A stretch of DNA of 64,000 nt from MPNO01 sp965200535 (GTDB lineage: Bacteria > Pseudomonadota > Alphaproteobacteria > MPNO01). Below the pieces are notes generated by a model. The model did no database searches. It was not told the origin of the DNA and worked only from the letters and a program-made list of their open reading frames with translations. The stretch spans positions 1-64,000 of the forward strand of contig CBDAUF010000001.1 of the NCBI GenBank assembly GCA_965200535.1, given 5' to 3'. Shown one piece after another: positions 48,365 through 57,977 of this stretch (position 1 is the stretch's first letter; each line of letters starts with the position of its first letter). Position numbers and translations under genes: made by a program.

Positions 48365-49327
48365 CTATTTGGTCATACCGAGTTCACGATAAGCCTTCAG
48401 CGCGCCGGGATGATGCTTGATTCCGGCGTTCTTGAACACCGCGATACCCGCGCTGGGGTTCCAAGACTTGTAGACCGTCTTCATGTATTTGTTGGTCTTG
48501 TCGGTGAACACGTACTTGACGATCCGGTAGATGGTCTCATCGGGGACGCTGTCCTGGGCCATGATCGTCGACGGAACGCCGTAGGACTGGGCATCCGCGA
48601 CCACGCCACCGCCATAGTCTGCGGCCTTGATGACATAGGGGGCGAAGGCCGGGTTCTTACCGAGCACTGCCTTGAGTTCCGCCGGTGCGAGCGGGATCAG
48701 GCGGATCTTGCGGGTCGCCGCCATCGCGCTGACCACCGGCACCGGGACGGCCGACGCCACAGCGAAGGCATCGATGTTGCCGTCTCTCAGCGCGTTGCCG
48801 GCCTCGCTGAATCCGAGGAACTGCGCCTTGATCTGGTCGCGCACACCGACCGTCCTCAGGATCAGGTCCGCATTGGCCGCAGTGCCGCTGCCCGCCTTGG
48901 CGAGCGAGACTCTCTTGTCCTTGAGATCGGCGAAGGACTTGATGTTGTCCTTGGCAAGGGTCACCCAATGGATCGGCGAGATGGTAAGCGCCATGACCGC
49001 GCGGACGTTCTTGGCTGGCGGCTTGTCCTTGAATTTACCGGTCGAAGTGACCGCGTTGTAAACCGCCCCGAGATTGGCAAGGCCGAGGTTGAGCCCGCCG
49101 CCTTCGCGGCTGAGCATCCGCATGTTGGTGGTCGAACCCGCGGTGGTCCGAGTCGATAGTGTGATGCCGTCCAGATCACGGGTTATCGCGGTGGACAGCC
49201 CGCCGCCCATCAGGAAGTAGCTGCCGCCGGGTGAGCTGGTGCCGATGACGAGGCTCTGCGCAGCCGCCCCCTGTGCCAGCGCAAGCACCGCCGCAGAGGC
49301 GAACGCAGTCGCAACGATTCTTCTCAT
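48365..49327 (-). CDS. TRAP transporter solute-binding protein, TAXI family
   Basis: A 320-residue periplasmic protein with signal peptide cut after GAAAQS and the TAXI opening LVIGTSSPGGSYFLMGGGLST. TRTTAGSTTNMRML follows at about 60, and KDKRVSLAKAGSGTAANADLIL at about 135. TAXI proteins deliver ligands (often glutamate-like or aromatic acids) to fused 4TM-12TM TRAP permeases, which is exactly the gene upstream. The two are 73 bp apart on the same strand and form one transporter. Confidence 0.92.
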   Translation of the reverse strand: MRRIVATAFASAAVLALAQGAAAQSLVIGTSSPGGSYFLMGGGLSTAITRDLDGITLSTRTTAGSTTNMRMLSREGGGLNLGLANLGAVYNAVTSTGKFKDKPPAKNVRAVMALTISPIHWVTLAKDNIKSFADLKDKRVSLAKAGSGTAANADLILRTVGVRDQIKAQFLGFSEAGNALRDGNIDAFAVASAVPVPVVSAMAATRKIRLIPLAPAELKAVLGKNPAFAPYVIKAADYGGGVVADAQSYGVPSTIMAQDSVPDETIYRIVKYVFTDKTNKYMKTVYKSWNPSAGIAVFKNAGIKHHPGALKAYRELGMTK

Positions 49328-49400
49328 CGTCTGGTCCCCTTTTTCGAATTTCCGAGCGTCACACTAGCACCGGACTCACGGGCAGGAACAGCGTCGTCCA

Positions 49401-51263
49401 TCAAGCGGCGGCTGGAGCGCCTTCGGCCCTGCTCTTGCGGAACTGCCAGATGGTGAAAATTGCGAAACATGTCACCGGGATCAGCGCATAGACACCGTGG
49501 GTCAGCACAAGGACGATTCCGATGACGATCGAGAGCACCCGCGCGACGAGAGACAGCCGGGCGTAGTAGAAGCCCTCGATACCGGCAGAGATGGCCAGCC
49601 CGCCGAGCGCCAGCGAGGCTATGGTGATGACGATGCTCCACACGCTTCCCTGCAGCAGCAATCCCGGCTGATAGACGAACAGCACCGGCAGATAGAAGAT
49701 CGCCATCGCCTTGACCATGGCAACATTGCAGACCGGCCATAGTCGCTGCTTGGAAATCCCGGCCGCCATGTAGGCCGCAAGCGCGACCGGCGGGGTGACG
49801 TTCGAGGCCTGACCCCACCACAGCACCAGCAAGTGGGCGGCCATTACCGGGATGCCGAGCTGGATCAGGGCGGGAGCCGCAAGCGTCGCAAGGATCACAT
49901 AAGCCGGAATTACCGACAGCCCCATGCCCAGGATGTAGCCAATCACGAAGATGAACATCACCGTGAAGGCGAGATTGCTCTCGGCGAGGTCGATGATCAT
50001 GCCCGTGATGCGGATCCCGGTTCCGGGAAGCAGCACCGCGCCGGCGATGATCGAGACCGGCCCGGCGATGGCGATGATCGGCAGCGAACTCTTCGCGCCC
50101 TCTGCGAGGGCAATGAGAATCGCGCGCGGGCCCATCGGCCGGGGAGTCAGCCAGCTTGCCGCGATGACGCTCACGATGGCCAACATTCCGATGCGTCGCA
50201 GCGAATAGTCGAGATACACCATGACGACGACCACCGCGATCGGCACCAGATAGGCCCAGCCCCGCTTCAGCACGGCGCGAAAGGATGGGCAGTCCTCGGC
50301 CGGTAGGCCCTTCAGGCCATTGCGCCGGGCGTAGAAATGAACCTGCAGATAGACGTTGAGAAAATAGAGCAGCGCCGGAATCGTCGCCGCGATCACGATC
50401 GTCCCGTAGGAGAAGCCGGTCAGCGCCACCATGATGAAGGCTGACGCCCCCATCACCGGGGGCATGATTGTCCCGCCGGTCGAGGCTGCGGCCTCGATGC
50501 CGGCAGCCACTGCCGGCCGGTAGCCGGTCTTCATCATGATCGGGATGGTGATGCTGCCCGTGATCGCGACATTGGCCGAGGCCGAGCCCGAGATGCTGGC
50601 CGTGATGAAGGACGACCCGACCGCGGCCTTCGCCCCGCCACCCGGACGGGTGCCGAGGAAGGAGAGGCAGAGATCGGTGAAGTAGTCCGACGCCCCCGAG
50701 CGGATCAAGAACGTCCCGAACACCAAGAACAGGAACAGGTTCGAGGCCAGGACATAGGTGATCGAGCCATAGAGCCCGTCGGTCTGGGCATACAGCGCGG
50801 TCGCGATCTGGCGCAAGTCGAACCCGCCGTGCACGAACGGCCATGGAACCCATGCGCCGAAATAGAGGAACAACAGGAACGCGCCCGAGATGATCGCCAT
50901 GGCCATGCCGAGCGCGCGCCGTCCGCCTTCGATTACGCCGAGGATCATGATCCAGCCGACGGCCATGTCGAAATCGCCGATGGCGAACCCTTCGTTCTCG
51001 GCGAAGTAAAGGTAACGGTCGTTGAACCGGAAGGTGGCGTAGGTTACCGCGATGAGGAAGACGACATCGAATGCCCGCGCCTGGATCGTCCGGGCCAGCG
51101 GATGGACGCATATCGCCAGCGCCACGCCTGCGTAGATGAACAGGCTGCGGTCGAGTGCCGGGCTGAATGTGCCCCAGGTGGCGACATAGAGGTAGTAGGA
51201 GGTCGTTGCGAGCCCGATCAGGAAACCGAGCTTCTTCCACTCGCCGCTGAACGCTTCGGCCAT
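49401..51263 (-). CDS. TRAP transporter fused permease (4TM-12TM, TAXI type)
   Basis: A protein of about 620 residues with some 16-18 membrane segments. The N-terminal quarter is the DctQ-like part and the rest the DctM-like part, with GSSFITASISGSASANVAITGSITIP at about 220 and STGGTIMPPVMGASAFIM following. SQASNVTPP-like WWGQASNVTPPVALAAY near the end is also typical. It imports the ligand of the TAXI protein using a sodium or proton gradient. ATG 51263 (GGCGGGG upstream) is chosen; an ATG at 51299 with GGGGG upstream is possible. It is divergent from the ornithine-cyclodeaminase-like gene. Confidence 0.9.
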   Translation of the reverse strand: MAEAFSGEWKKLGFLIGLATTSYYLYVATWGTFSPALDRSLFIYAGVALAICVHPLARTIQARAFDVVFLIAVTYATFRFNDRYLYFAENEGFAIGDFDMAVGWIMILGVIEGGRRALGMAMAIISGAFLLFLYFGAWVPWPFVHGGFDLRQIATALYAQTDGLYGSITYVLASNLFLFLVFGTFLIRSGASDYFTDLCLSFLGTRPGGGAKAAVGSSFITASISGSASANVAITGSITIPIMMKTGYRPAVAAGIEAAASTGGTIMPPVMGASAFIMVALTGFSYGTIVIAATIPALLYFLNVYLQVHFYARRNGLKGLPAEDCPSFRAVLKRGWAYLVPIAVVVVMVYLDYSLRRIGMLAIVSVIAASWLTPRPMGPRAILIALAEGAKSSLPIIAIAGPVSIIAGAVLLPGTGIRITGMIIDLAESNLAFTVMFIFVIGYILGMGLSVIPAYVILATLAAPALIQLGIPVMAAHLLVLWWGQASNVTPPVALAAYMAAGISKQRLWPVCNVAMVKAMAIFYLPVLFVYQPGLLLQGSVWSIVITIASLALGGLAISAGIEGFYYARLSLVARVLSIVIGIVLVLTHGVYALIPVTCFAIFTIWQFRKSRAEGAPAAA

Positions 51264-51367
51264 GCCCCGCCGGTTGCGCAAAGCGTCTCTCCCCCGCATG
51301 CCCCCTGTTATACTCGCGATCCGGATTACTCCCGTCCAGCCGGGGCCGCTAAACAGGGACGCTGACG

Positions 51368-52360
51368 GTGTCGGAGCTGAGGGTGCTCAAGGAAGCGGAC
51401 CTCAAGGCGGTGCTCGACGTCGAGACCGGGCTCGAGATCGTCGAACGCACGTTCCGCGATCTGGGCACCATGGACATCTTCCGTCGGTCCGAGCCGGCTG
51501 CCCTGTTCGGCGGCTCCAGTATCGGCACGGCCGCGCGATACAAATCCAAGGGCGCGACTCTGATTTCCGAGAGCGTGACCGGGATCCGGCTGATCAGCGA
51601 TGTCGCCAGGACGCATGGTTTCCGCTCGCACCACATGCTGGTCGTGTTCGACGATAAGACCGGCGCACCAATCGGGCTGTTGAACGAGACTTGGCTGCAC
51701 CGCTTCCGCACGGCGCTCACCGGGGTGGTGGCGGCCAAGTACCTGGCGCGGCCCGACTCCAGGGTGCTGGCGCTGATCGGCGCCGGCTCGATCGCGGCGG
51801 AGATGTTTCCGGCGATCACCCGGATCTTCGACCTCGACGAAATCCGAGTCGTCGCGCGACGGCGTGCGAGCGCCGAGGAGTTTTGCCGCAAGCATTCCGA
51901 TCTGCCCGCCCGGTTTATCGCCATGGAAGACCCGCGGGAGGCGCTCGACGGCGCCGAAATCGCGATCACCCTGACGCTGGCGGAAGCCCCGGTGATCGGG
52001 CCCGGCATGCTGTCGCCAGGCGCCTTTCTCTGCTCGATGGGCGAAACCGAGGAAGTCGCGTTCGGCGTGCTTGACGAGATTGACCGGTTTGTCGTGGACG
52101 ACTTCGACTATGCCGCGGTGTTGGGCGATATCGCAGCGTGGCTTCGAACGGGCCGGATCGACCGCGCCGCGTTAGAGGCCCGGATCGACGGACATATCGG
52201 CGATGTCGTCGCAGGGACCAAGCCGTTCCGCCAGAACGACGAGCAGCGCATCTTCGCGATCATCCAAGGAATGGCGATCTGTGATCTGGCCCTTGCCCGG
52301 CACGCGTTGAACGAAGCGGAAGGGCGCGACCTTGGCGGGAGCCTCGATCTGTTCGGCTGA
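51368..52360 (+). CDS. ornithine cyclodeaminase/mu-crystallin family protein
   Basis: The 330-residue Rossmann protein has a family start (VLKEADLKAVLDVETGLEIVE), TWLHRFRTALTGVVAAKYLARP at about 118 and the NAD(P) loop LIGAGSIAAEMF at about 142, with DDFDYAAVLGD near 240. Members reduce cyclic imines, act as ketimine reductases or amino acid dehydrogenases, or cyclise ornithine. The start is GTG 51368. Standing among transport and amidohydrolase genes, it may process an imine or amino acid released from the heterocycle, by inference. Confidence 0.88.
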   Translation: MSELRVLKEADLKAVLDVETGLEIVERTFRDLGTMDIFRRSEPAALFGGSSIGTAARYKSKGATLISESVTGIRLISDVARTHGFRSHHMLVVFDDKTGAPIGLLNETWLHRFRTALTGVVAAKYLARPDSRVLALIGAGSIAAEMFPAITRIFDLDEIRVVARRRASAEEFCRKHSDLPARFIAMEDPREALDGAEIAITLTLAEAPVIGPGMLSPGAFLCSMGETEEVAFGVLDEIDRFVVDDFDYAAVLGDIAAWLRTGRIDRAALEARIDGHIGDVVAGTKPFRQNDEQRIFAIIQGMAICDLALARHALNEAEGRDLGGSLDLFG

Positions 52361-52392
52361 AGACACGCGGCCGCGCGGCGCCGGCGAACGGC

Positions 52393-53139
52393 TCAATGCC
52401 GCGCCAGCAGTCGCCCGCAACCCTCCAGCGTGACCATCGATCCCATCGCCCGCACGCAGCGCCAGAACGTCGCCTGGTTGCTGGTCACCACCGGCTTGCC
52501 GAGAGTGTCTTCGAGACGTTCGATCAGGTCGAGCGATGGCAGGTTGGTGCAGCTTATGAAGACGGCATCGGCATCGGGCCGATCGACCCTCCTGGCCAAT
52601 TCATACGTGGTCTCCAACGAGACACGCCCGATGCCAGCGCGTTCAGCAGCAGTCTTGCCGAGCTGGAGTCCTTCGACCGATACGACTTCGAAGCCTTGTT
52701 CGGTCAACCATTCGGTCTCGCGCCGATTGACGAAATCGGTCCGCGGCGTGGCCAGCGCGATCCGCCGCGCGCCGAGCGCCTGCAGGCCCGCGACGACGGC
52801 ATCGGACGTCAGTACCGCGGGCGCGCCGGTTTTCCGGGTCATCGCCTCGGTGAGGACGTCGCCGGGGAAAAAATACGCACACGAAGTGCAGCCGAAGGCG
52901 ACTACGTCGACACCCGCCGAACCCAGATCGCGGGCGGCACCCTCGACATGCTCGGCGATCTGCCGGTAGAGCGCCGGCGCCTGCGGCCCGTCCTGAAAGG
53001 CGCGCGCGACGTGGATGGATAGACCGGCCGGCGCCATCCGGTAAAACTCGGGCTCGATACTGGTATTGGTCGACGGGCAGATCAGTCCGATCTTGCCGAG
53101 CCCTGCATAGGCACCCGCGGGCGGGAGGCTATCGGCCAT
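52393..53139 (-). CDS. Asp/Glu racemase superfamily protein (maleate isomerase/arylmalonate decarboxylase-like)
   Basis: A 248-residue protein with GLICPSTNTSIEPEFYRMAPAG at about 17, a first catalytic-type Cys in VVAFGCTSCAYFFPGD at about 82 and a second in VFISCTNLPSLDLIERLE at about 195. Two Cys in these places mark the Asp/Glu/hydantoin racemase superfamily. The PSTNTxxEPE phrase is that of maleate cis-trans isomerase and arylmalonate decarboxylase relatives. ATG 53139 overlaps the end of the ring-opening amidohydrolase gene by 11 bases, so the two are co-translated and probably consecutive in one pathway. Confidence 0.88.
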   Translation of the reverse strand: MADSLPPAGAYAGLGKIGLICPSTNTSIEPEFYRMAPAGLSIHVARAFQDGPQAPALYRQIAEHVEGAARDLGSAGVDVVAFGCTSCAYFFPGDVLTEAMTRKTGAPAVLTSDAVVAGLQALGARRIALATPRTDFVNRRETEWLTEQGFEVVSVEGLQLGKTAAERAGIGRVSLETTYELARRVDRPDADAVFISCTNLPSLDLIERLEDTLGKPVVTSNQATFWRCVRAMGSMVTLEGCGRLLARH

Positions 53140-54217
53140 CGGTCCCGCCCACATCGGCAATGCAGGCACACAGCCCGCCGCCGGGCGGTGCCTGATGCTC
53201 GGTTCCGCCGCTGACGAAGACCCGGCCGGTACCGAGGATCCCGCCGATCACCCCGCTGGCCGCCGCCCGCATATGCTTGTCGGGATCGAGATCGCTGTGG
53301 AAGACGGTCGTTCGTTCGCCGCGCACCCGCCCGTCCGGCGCGACGCCCACCTTGACGAAGACTGCCCGCATCCGTTCGGGCGAGGCAATCTCGCCGGCTT
53401 CGTCGAGACCACAGCCCGCACCCCGGCACAGGGCCTTTATCGAACGTGCATCGAGAATATCTGTCATCGGCCCGGAAAAAACCTGGGTCGAGCCGCCAAC
53501 CCCCGGCCGATTTCCCAGAACCAGAACCTCGCCAGCCTCGACCTCGGTGCCGGAAAAACTCATCGTCCGGTTCGAATAGCGGTCAAGGTCAACGCCTATT
53601 CGAACGTCTTCGATCTCATCCTCGGCCAATTCGCCCAGTGCCATCGCGACGCCGAGTGCGGCGGCGCCCCGGGATTGGCCGCTTGACCCGGCCCGGGCGA
53701 CGACCGCGGGATCGCCGGTCGCCGCGGCGTCGCGGTGGCTGAGAATCGGGCTCTTGACGAAGACGAGGGCAATCTGATCCGGAGCCAGCCCGGCCTCGGC
53801 CATCGCTTCCTCCACCGCGCCGGCGATCAGGCGGGTATGGGTCGGCGTGACCAATTCGCTCGCCGCCATCGCCCGGGTCCGCGCACCGCCGATAACCAGG
53901 CGCTCTTGATCGCCGCCGCGGTCGTCGTCGATCGCAGCCAGCGCGTACACCACCGGGCTCAGCACACCTTCCGAGCCGGTGGAGAAGATGAGGCTGGACC
54001 TGTCCAGAAGGTCGCCGCCGCCCATCCGTTCTATCGCTCGCGTAGAGGCTGACCAGGCGAGTTCACGCGAGAAATCGTTGATCGTCGCGGTGCCTTCGGT
54101 CTTGGCGACGAGCGCGAGACGCCGGATGTCGCAAAGCGGCAGCCCGGACAAAATCCTTTCCAGTCCGGCCACGTCGCCGGGGCCGTCGGTCGCGTAAGAC
54201 TCGACATGGACCTGCAT
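53129..54217 (-). CDS. ring-opening amidohydrolase (cyanuric acid hydrolase/barbiturase family)
   Basis: A 362-residue protein, the usual family length. It carries the three Ser-Lys parts of this rare fold: AKTEGTATINDFSREL (Lys about 39), SSGQSRGAAALGVAMALGE (about 185), and DKHMRAAASGVIGG followed by VSGGTEHQAPPGGG near the end. The family hydrolyses cyclic ureides such as cyanuric acid (AtzD/TrzD) or barbituric acid (Bar). Which ring this member opens is unknown. It is followed, with overlap, by an Asp/Glu racemase-family gene and is divergent from molybdenum hydroxylase 3, which could supply the oxidised ring. No ureidomalonase or biuret amidase gene directly adjoins it. Confidence 0.9.
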   Translation of the reverse strand: MQVHVESYATDGPGDVAGLERILSGLPLCDIRRLALVAKTEGTATINDFSRELAWSASTRAIERMGGGDLLDRSSLIFSTGSEGVLSPVVYALAAIDDDRGGDQERLVIGGARTRAMAASELVTPTHTRLIAGAVEEAMAEAGLAPDQIALVFVKSPILSHRDAAATGDPAVVARAGSSGQSRGAAALGVAMALGELAEDEIEDVRIGVDLDRYSNRTMSFSGTEVEAGEVLVLGNRPGVGGSTQVFSGPMTDILDARSIKALCRGAGCGLDEAGEIASPERMRAVFVKVGVAPDGRVRGERTTVFHSDLDPDKHMRAAASGVIGGILGTGRVFVSGGTEHQAPPGGGLCACIADVGGTDGR

Positions 54218-54224
54218 CGGCCGG

Positions 54225-54454
54225 TCATTCCGGCGTGCAGCGGAACACGAAAGCGTCGTCCGTTTGCATCAAGCGATCCCGATTCTTCGAGAATGCGGAG
54301 TGGTCCCACACCGCATCGTCCATCGAAAGCCCCACGAACCACAAGAACAGCGGGTTGTGATCCGAACACTTGCACGACAGACGTTCGCCACAAAACAATA
54401 GAACACCTGCAAAAGCAACGCCCTGACCAGCTTTTCCAGCGGTGCCGACGGTCG
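54225..54454 (-). pseudogene. IS5-type transposase remnant (DUF772 segment, frameshifted)
   Basis: On the minus strand 54454-54392 reads RPSAPLEKLVRALLLQVFYCF. After a frame change, 54353-54225 reads PLFLWFVGLSMDDAVWDHSAF then SKNRDRLMQTD. Together these match the N-terminal DUF772 part of IS5/IS1182-type transposases. The catalytic DDE domain is absent and no terminal inverted repeats were found. It lies 8 bp upstream of the ring-opening amidohydrolase start, so an insertion sequence once landed in this divergent promoter region. Confidence 0.75.
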
Positions 54455-54798
54455 GTTCGTATGCCCGCAGCTCACCTGAAACGCGTTTGCGGTCGGCCCT
54501 GCGGCGGGCGGCTTGCGAGACCTTTACCGGCGCCACGACGACGGCGCGGGCGCCACAGGCGTCGTCCGGGCTTCATCGTCGAACAACAGAGGCGCCAGGC
54601 GTCAGCGCATATGCCATTCCACGTAGTGGGCGCGCATGCACAGAAGCACATGGGCGCGCACCGCAATCAAGGCCGTTTCCCGCGAAATGGCTAAGGAACG
54701 CGGTTCCCGGACATCCGTTCGAGGAGCACGACGGAAGATGATTGTCGCCACGGGCGAATTGAACCATTGTCACGTCTGCACGGATCAGGGACGGAGCG
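54455..54798. other. intergenic region upstream of molybdenum hydroxylase 3
   Basis: Between the transposase remnant and the large-subunit ATG I see no gene. The last 60 bp (TTGAACCATTGTCACG region) may hold the promoter for the rightward operon, and GGAG precedes the ATG at 54799. Short open frames here have no family resemblance. Confidence 0.35.
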
Positions 54799-57132
54799 AT
54801 GAGCGACCTGGGAATCGGGGCGAGCGTGCTGCGCAGCGAGGACGCACGCTTCCTGCATGGCCGCGGCGAGTATGTCGGCGACATCGCGCTGCCGCGCACG
54901 CTGAACGCCGCGTTCCTGCGTTCCCCGGTGGCGCACGCGCGGATCAAGTCGGTGGAGATCCCCGACGCGATCCGCGATCGCGTGTTCGTCGCCGCCGACC
55001 TCGTCGATGTCAAGCCGATTCGCGCGATCGCCTCGCTCACTGGCTACAAGGCATCCGACTACCCGGTTCTGGCCGCCGGCAAGGTGAGATTCGTCGGCGA
55101 GCCGGTCGCCGTGGCGGTCGCGCCAGCCCGAGGCGAGGCCGAGGACCTGATCGAGCAGATCGGCTTCGACTACGAGGAACTGCCCGCGGCGGTCGAGTCC
55201 CTGGATGCGCGCAAGCGGGGCGCACCGCTCGTCCACGAGCATTGGGGCGACAACATCGTCCATTCCGGCGTCTTCCAGGCCGGCGAGATCGACCGCATCG
55301 CCGGCGAGGCGGCGCATGCGGTCACGCGGTCGTTCAAAATCAGCCGCCAGGCCCACATGCCGATGGAAGGCCGGGCCGCGCTTGCACATTACGACAGCCG
55401 GCTCGACGAGATCGTTGTCTACAACTCGAACCAGATGCCGCATCTCATCCAGTCCGGGCTTTCCGACGTCCTCGGGATCGAGCAGCGGCGGATCCGGGTC
55501 GTCTCGCCCGATGTCGGCGGTGGCTTCGGGCTGAAGATCTATGTCGAGCCGGAATGCGTCGTTGCCGCCTGGCTTGCCATGAAGCTCGGACGGCCGGTGC
55601 GCTGGATCGAGGACAATTTCGAGCACTTGACCGCCGATGCGAATTGCCGCGAACACCGCTACACGATCACCGCGCATACCGACGGGGCCGGCAAGATTCT
55701 CGGCGTCGAGTTCGACGTGACCGTCGACGCCGGGGCCTATTCGATCTGGCCCTGGACCTCGGCGGTCGAGGCAGCCCAGGCCGCCGGCATCCTGACCTCG
55801 GCCTACGATTTCCGCCACTTCCGCGCCACGGTTTCGACAGTGGCGACCAACAAGCCGCCGATCGTGGTCTATCGCGGAGTCGCGCGACCTGGGGTGTGCT
55901 TCTCCGAGGAACTGCTGATCGATGCGATCGCGCGCTCCGTCGGCCGCGAGCCGCACGAGGTCCGCATCGACAACATGGTCCGGCCCGAGCAGATGCCCTA
56001 CACCACGGTGACCAACAAGCTCTACGACAGCGGCGACTACCCGGCCTGCATCAGGAAGGCGGCCGAGATGATCGACATTCCGGCCATCCGCGCGCGCCAG
56101 GATGCGGGCGAAGACGACGGGCGGCTGATTGGGGTCGGCTTCGCCTGCTACACCGAGCAGACCGCGCACGGCACCTCGGTGCTATCCAAATGGGGGGTCG
56201 AGCTGGTTCCGGGGTTCGAACCCGCGCGCGCCCGTCTTACCCCGGACGGCGAACTGGTGCTCGAAGTCGCGGTCCATTCCCATGGCCAGGGAATGCAGAC
56301 GACGCTCGCCCAGGTGGCGAACGAGGTGCTGGGGCTCGATCCCACCCGGATCTCCGTCCGCTTCGGCGATACCTCGGTATCGCCCTACGGGACCGGAACC
56401 TATGCCTCGCGCAGCATCGTCATGGCCGGCGGCGCAGTCGCCGTGGTCTGCCGCTCGCTGGCCGAGCGGATCGGCCGTATCGGGGCGCATCTGCTGCAAT
56501 GCGACCGCGCCGAGGTCACTGTCGAAAACGCCGAGGTCAGAGGCCCTGGCGGCAGCGTCGATTTCAAGGCGGTCGCGCGGGCCTGGTACGTCCACCCCGA
56601 GGAGTTGCCGCCGGATATTGACCGGGAGGGGCTCACGGCGACCAGCGGTTACCGTCCCGAACCGGATTCCGGGGTATTCTCGTACGCGACCCACGCCGCG
56701 GTCATCGCCCTCGATCCCGAACTCGGCACGGTCGAGATCCTTGACTATGTCGTGGTCGAGGATTGCGGGCAGATGGTCAACCCGATGATCGTCAACGGCC
56801 AGGTGATCGGCGGGACGGTACAGGGGATCGGCACCGCGCTCTACGAGGAGGCCGCGTTCGACACCAGCGGCCAGCCGCTCAACGGCACGCTTGCCGACTA
56901 CCAGATACCCGGCGCGACCGAAGTCCCCGATATCCGGCTGTCCCATATGTGCACCCCCTCGCCCTGGACCGAGTTCGGCATCAAGGGAATGGGCGAGGGC
57001 GGCGCGATCGCCCCGCCGGCGGCAATCGGCAATGCGGTCAACGACGCGCTGGCCGGGCTCGGGGTCGAGCTGTCACAGTCGCCGATGACACCCCGGCACA
57101 TCATGGCGGCGCTCGAGGAGGCGGGGGGATGA
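54799..57132 (+). CDS. molybdenum hydroxylase 3, molybdopterin-binding large subunit
   Basis: A 777-residue CoxL/XdhA-type protein: GRGEYVGDIALPRTL and RSPVAHARI at the N-terminus, PDVGGGFGLKIYVEPE at about 240, VVYRGVARPG at about 355, HSHGQGMQTTLAQ at about 495 and the catalytic Glu in IKGMGEGGAIAPP at about 730. It lacks the CODH Cys loop. Oxidative hydroxylation of a heterocycle is the family role. The divergent ring-opening amidohydrolase suggests a pyrimidine-, triazine- or pyridine-like substrate, by inference. Its stop overlaps the medium subunit start. Genes run L-M-S and continue into a VOC protein gene with another overlap. Confidence 0.92.
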   Translation: MSDLGIGASVLRSEDARFLHGRGEYVGDIALPRTLNAAFLRSPVAHARIKSVEIPDAIRDRVFVAADLVDVKPIRAIASLTGYKASDYPVLAAGKVRFVGEPVAVAVAPARGEAEDLIEQIGFDYEELPAAVESLDARKRGAPLVHEHWGDNIVHSGVFQAGEIDRIAGEAAHAVTRSFKISRQAHMPMEGRAALAHYDSRLDEIVVYNSNQMPHLIQSGLSDVLGIEQRRIRVVSPDVGGGFGLKIYVEPECVVAAWLAMKLGRPVRWIEDNFEHLTADANCREHRYTITAHTDGAGKILGVEFDVTVDAGAYSIWPWTSAVEAAQAAGILTSAYDFRHFRATVSTVATNKPPIVVYRGVARPGVCFSEELLIDAIARSVGREPHEVRIDNMVRPEQMPYTTVTNKLYDSGDYPACIRKAAEMIDIPAIRARQDAGEDDGRLIGVGFACYTEQTAHGTSVLSKWGVELVPGFEPARARLTPDGELVLEVAVHSHGQGMQTTLAQVANEVLGLDPTRISVRFGDTSVSPYGTGTYASRSIVMAGGAVAVVCRSLAERIGRIGAHLLQCDRAEVTVENAEVRGPGGSVDFKAVARAWYVHPEELPPDIDREGLTATSGYRPEPDSGVFSYATHAAVIALDPELGTVEILDYVVVEDCGQMVNPMIVNGQVIGGTVQGIGTALYEEAAFDTSGQPLNGTLADYQIPGATEVPDIRLSHMCTPSPWTEFGIKGMGEGGAIAPPAAIGNAVNDALAGLGVELSQSPMTPRHIMAALEEAGG

Positions 57133-57977
57133 AGCCGCCGCCGCTCGACTATGTCCGACCCGAAACTCTCGACGCGGCGATTGCCGCGATGACCCGGGCG
57201 GGCGAGGGCGCGAGGCCGCTGGGCGGCGGCCAGTCGCTCGGGCCGATGTTGAACCTGCGGGTGGTCCGCCCGGACCTCCTGGTCGATGTCTCGCGGCTCG
57301 CTGAGCTCAAGCGGATCGAGACGGTTCCGGAGGGTGTGCGCATCGGTGCCGCGGTCACCCATTCCGCGATCGAGGATGGCGCGGTACCCGACGTCACCAA
57401 CGGGCTGGTCAACTTCGTCGCCGCCCAGATCGCCTATCGCGCGGTGCGCAACCGCGGCACCATCGGCGGCAGCCTGGCGCATGCCGACCCGGCCGGCGAC
57501 TGGGCGCCGGTGATGATGGCGCTGGGCGCTTCGGTCGTGATCCAAGGTGCCGCCGGGCGGCGCGAGGTTGCGGTGCGCGAGTTGATCACCGACGTCATGA
57601 CGACCGTCCTCGCGCCCGACGAGGTGCTCGTCGAGGTCAACGTGCCGGCATTGAGCCCCGACGCGCGCTGGGGCCACTACAAGCTCACCCGGAAGCCCGG
57701 CAAGTTCGCCGACGCCATCGCCGTCGTGGTCTCCGACCGCGCGCGGCGGCACCACGGCGCAGCCATCGCCCGCCCGTCCGCGCCGCCGCTATTGATGGAA
57801 CGTGCGGGCGCCGCGATAGCGGCGGCCGCCGGCTGGTCCGAGGCCCTGGACAGCGAGATCCGCGCGGCGGCCGCGGCCGACCTGGCGGCCGAGCCGAACC
57901 CCGATCCGGATCCGGTGCAGCGCCGGTACCACATGGTGACCGTGGCCCGCGCGGCGCGGCGGGCATTGGCGCCATGA
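57129..57977 (+). CDS. molybdenum hydroxylase 3, FAD-binding medium subunit
   Basis: A 282-residue CoxM-type protein with PLGGGQSLGPMLNLRVVRP at about 30 and VRNRGTIGGSLAHADPAGDW at about 105 (FAD contacts). ATG 57129 overlaps the large subunit stop (ATGA), fixing the start, with GGGGGG just upstream. The C-terminal 60 residues are Ala-rich. It bridges the iron-sulfur subunit and the final electron acceptor, probably NAD+ or a quinone. Confidence 0.92.
   Translation: MKPPPLDYVRPETLDAAIAAMTRAGEGARPLGGGQSLGPMLNLRVVRPDLLVDVSRLAELKRIETVPEGVRIGAAVTHSAIEDGAVPDVTNGLVNFVAAQIAYRAVRNRGTIGGSLAHADPAGDWAPVMMALGASVVIQGAAGRREVAVRELITDVMTTVLAPDEVLVEVNVPALSPDARWGHYKLTRKPGKFADAIAVVVSDRARRHHGAAIARPSAPPLLMERAGAAIAAAAGWSEALDSEIRAAAAADLAAEPNPDPDPVQRRYHMVTVARAARRALAP

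Noticed and set aside
56205..56230. GGTTCGAA resembling a tRNA T-loop
   Set aside because: It lies inside the large-subunit frame (PGFEPAR) and no acceptor or anticodon arms can be folded around it.
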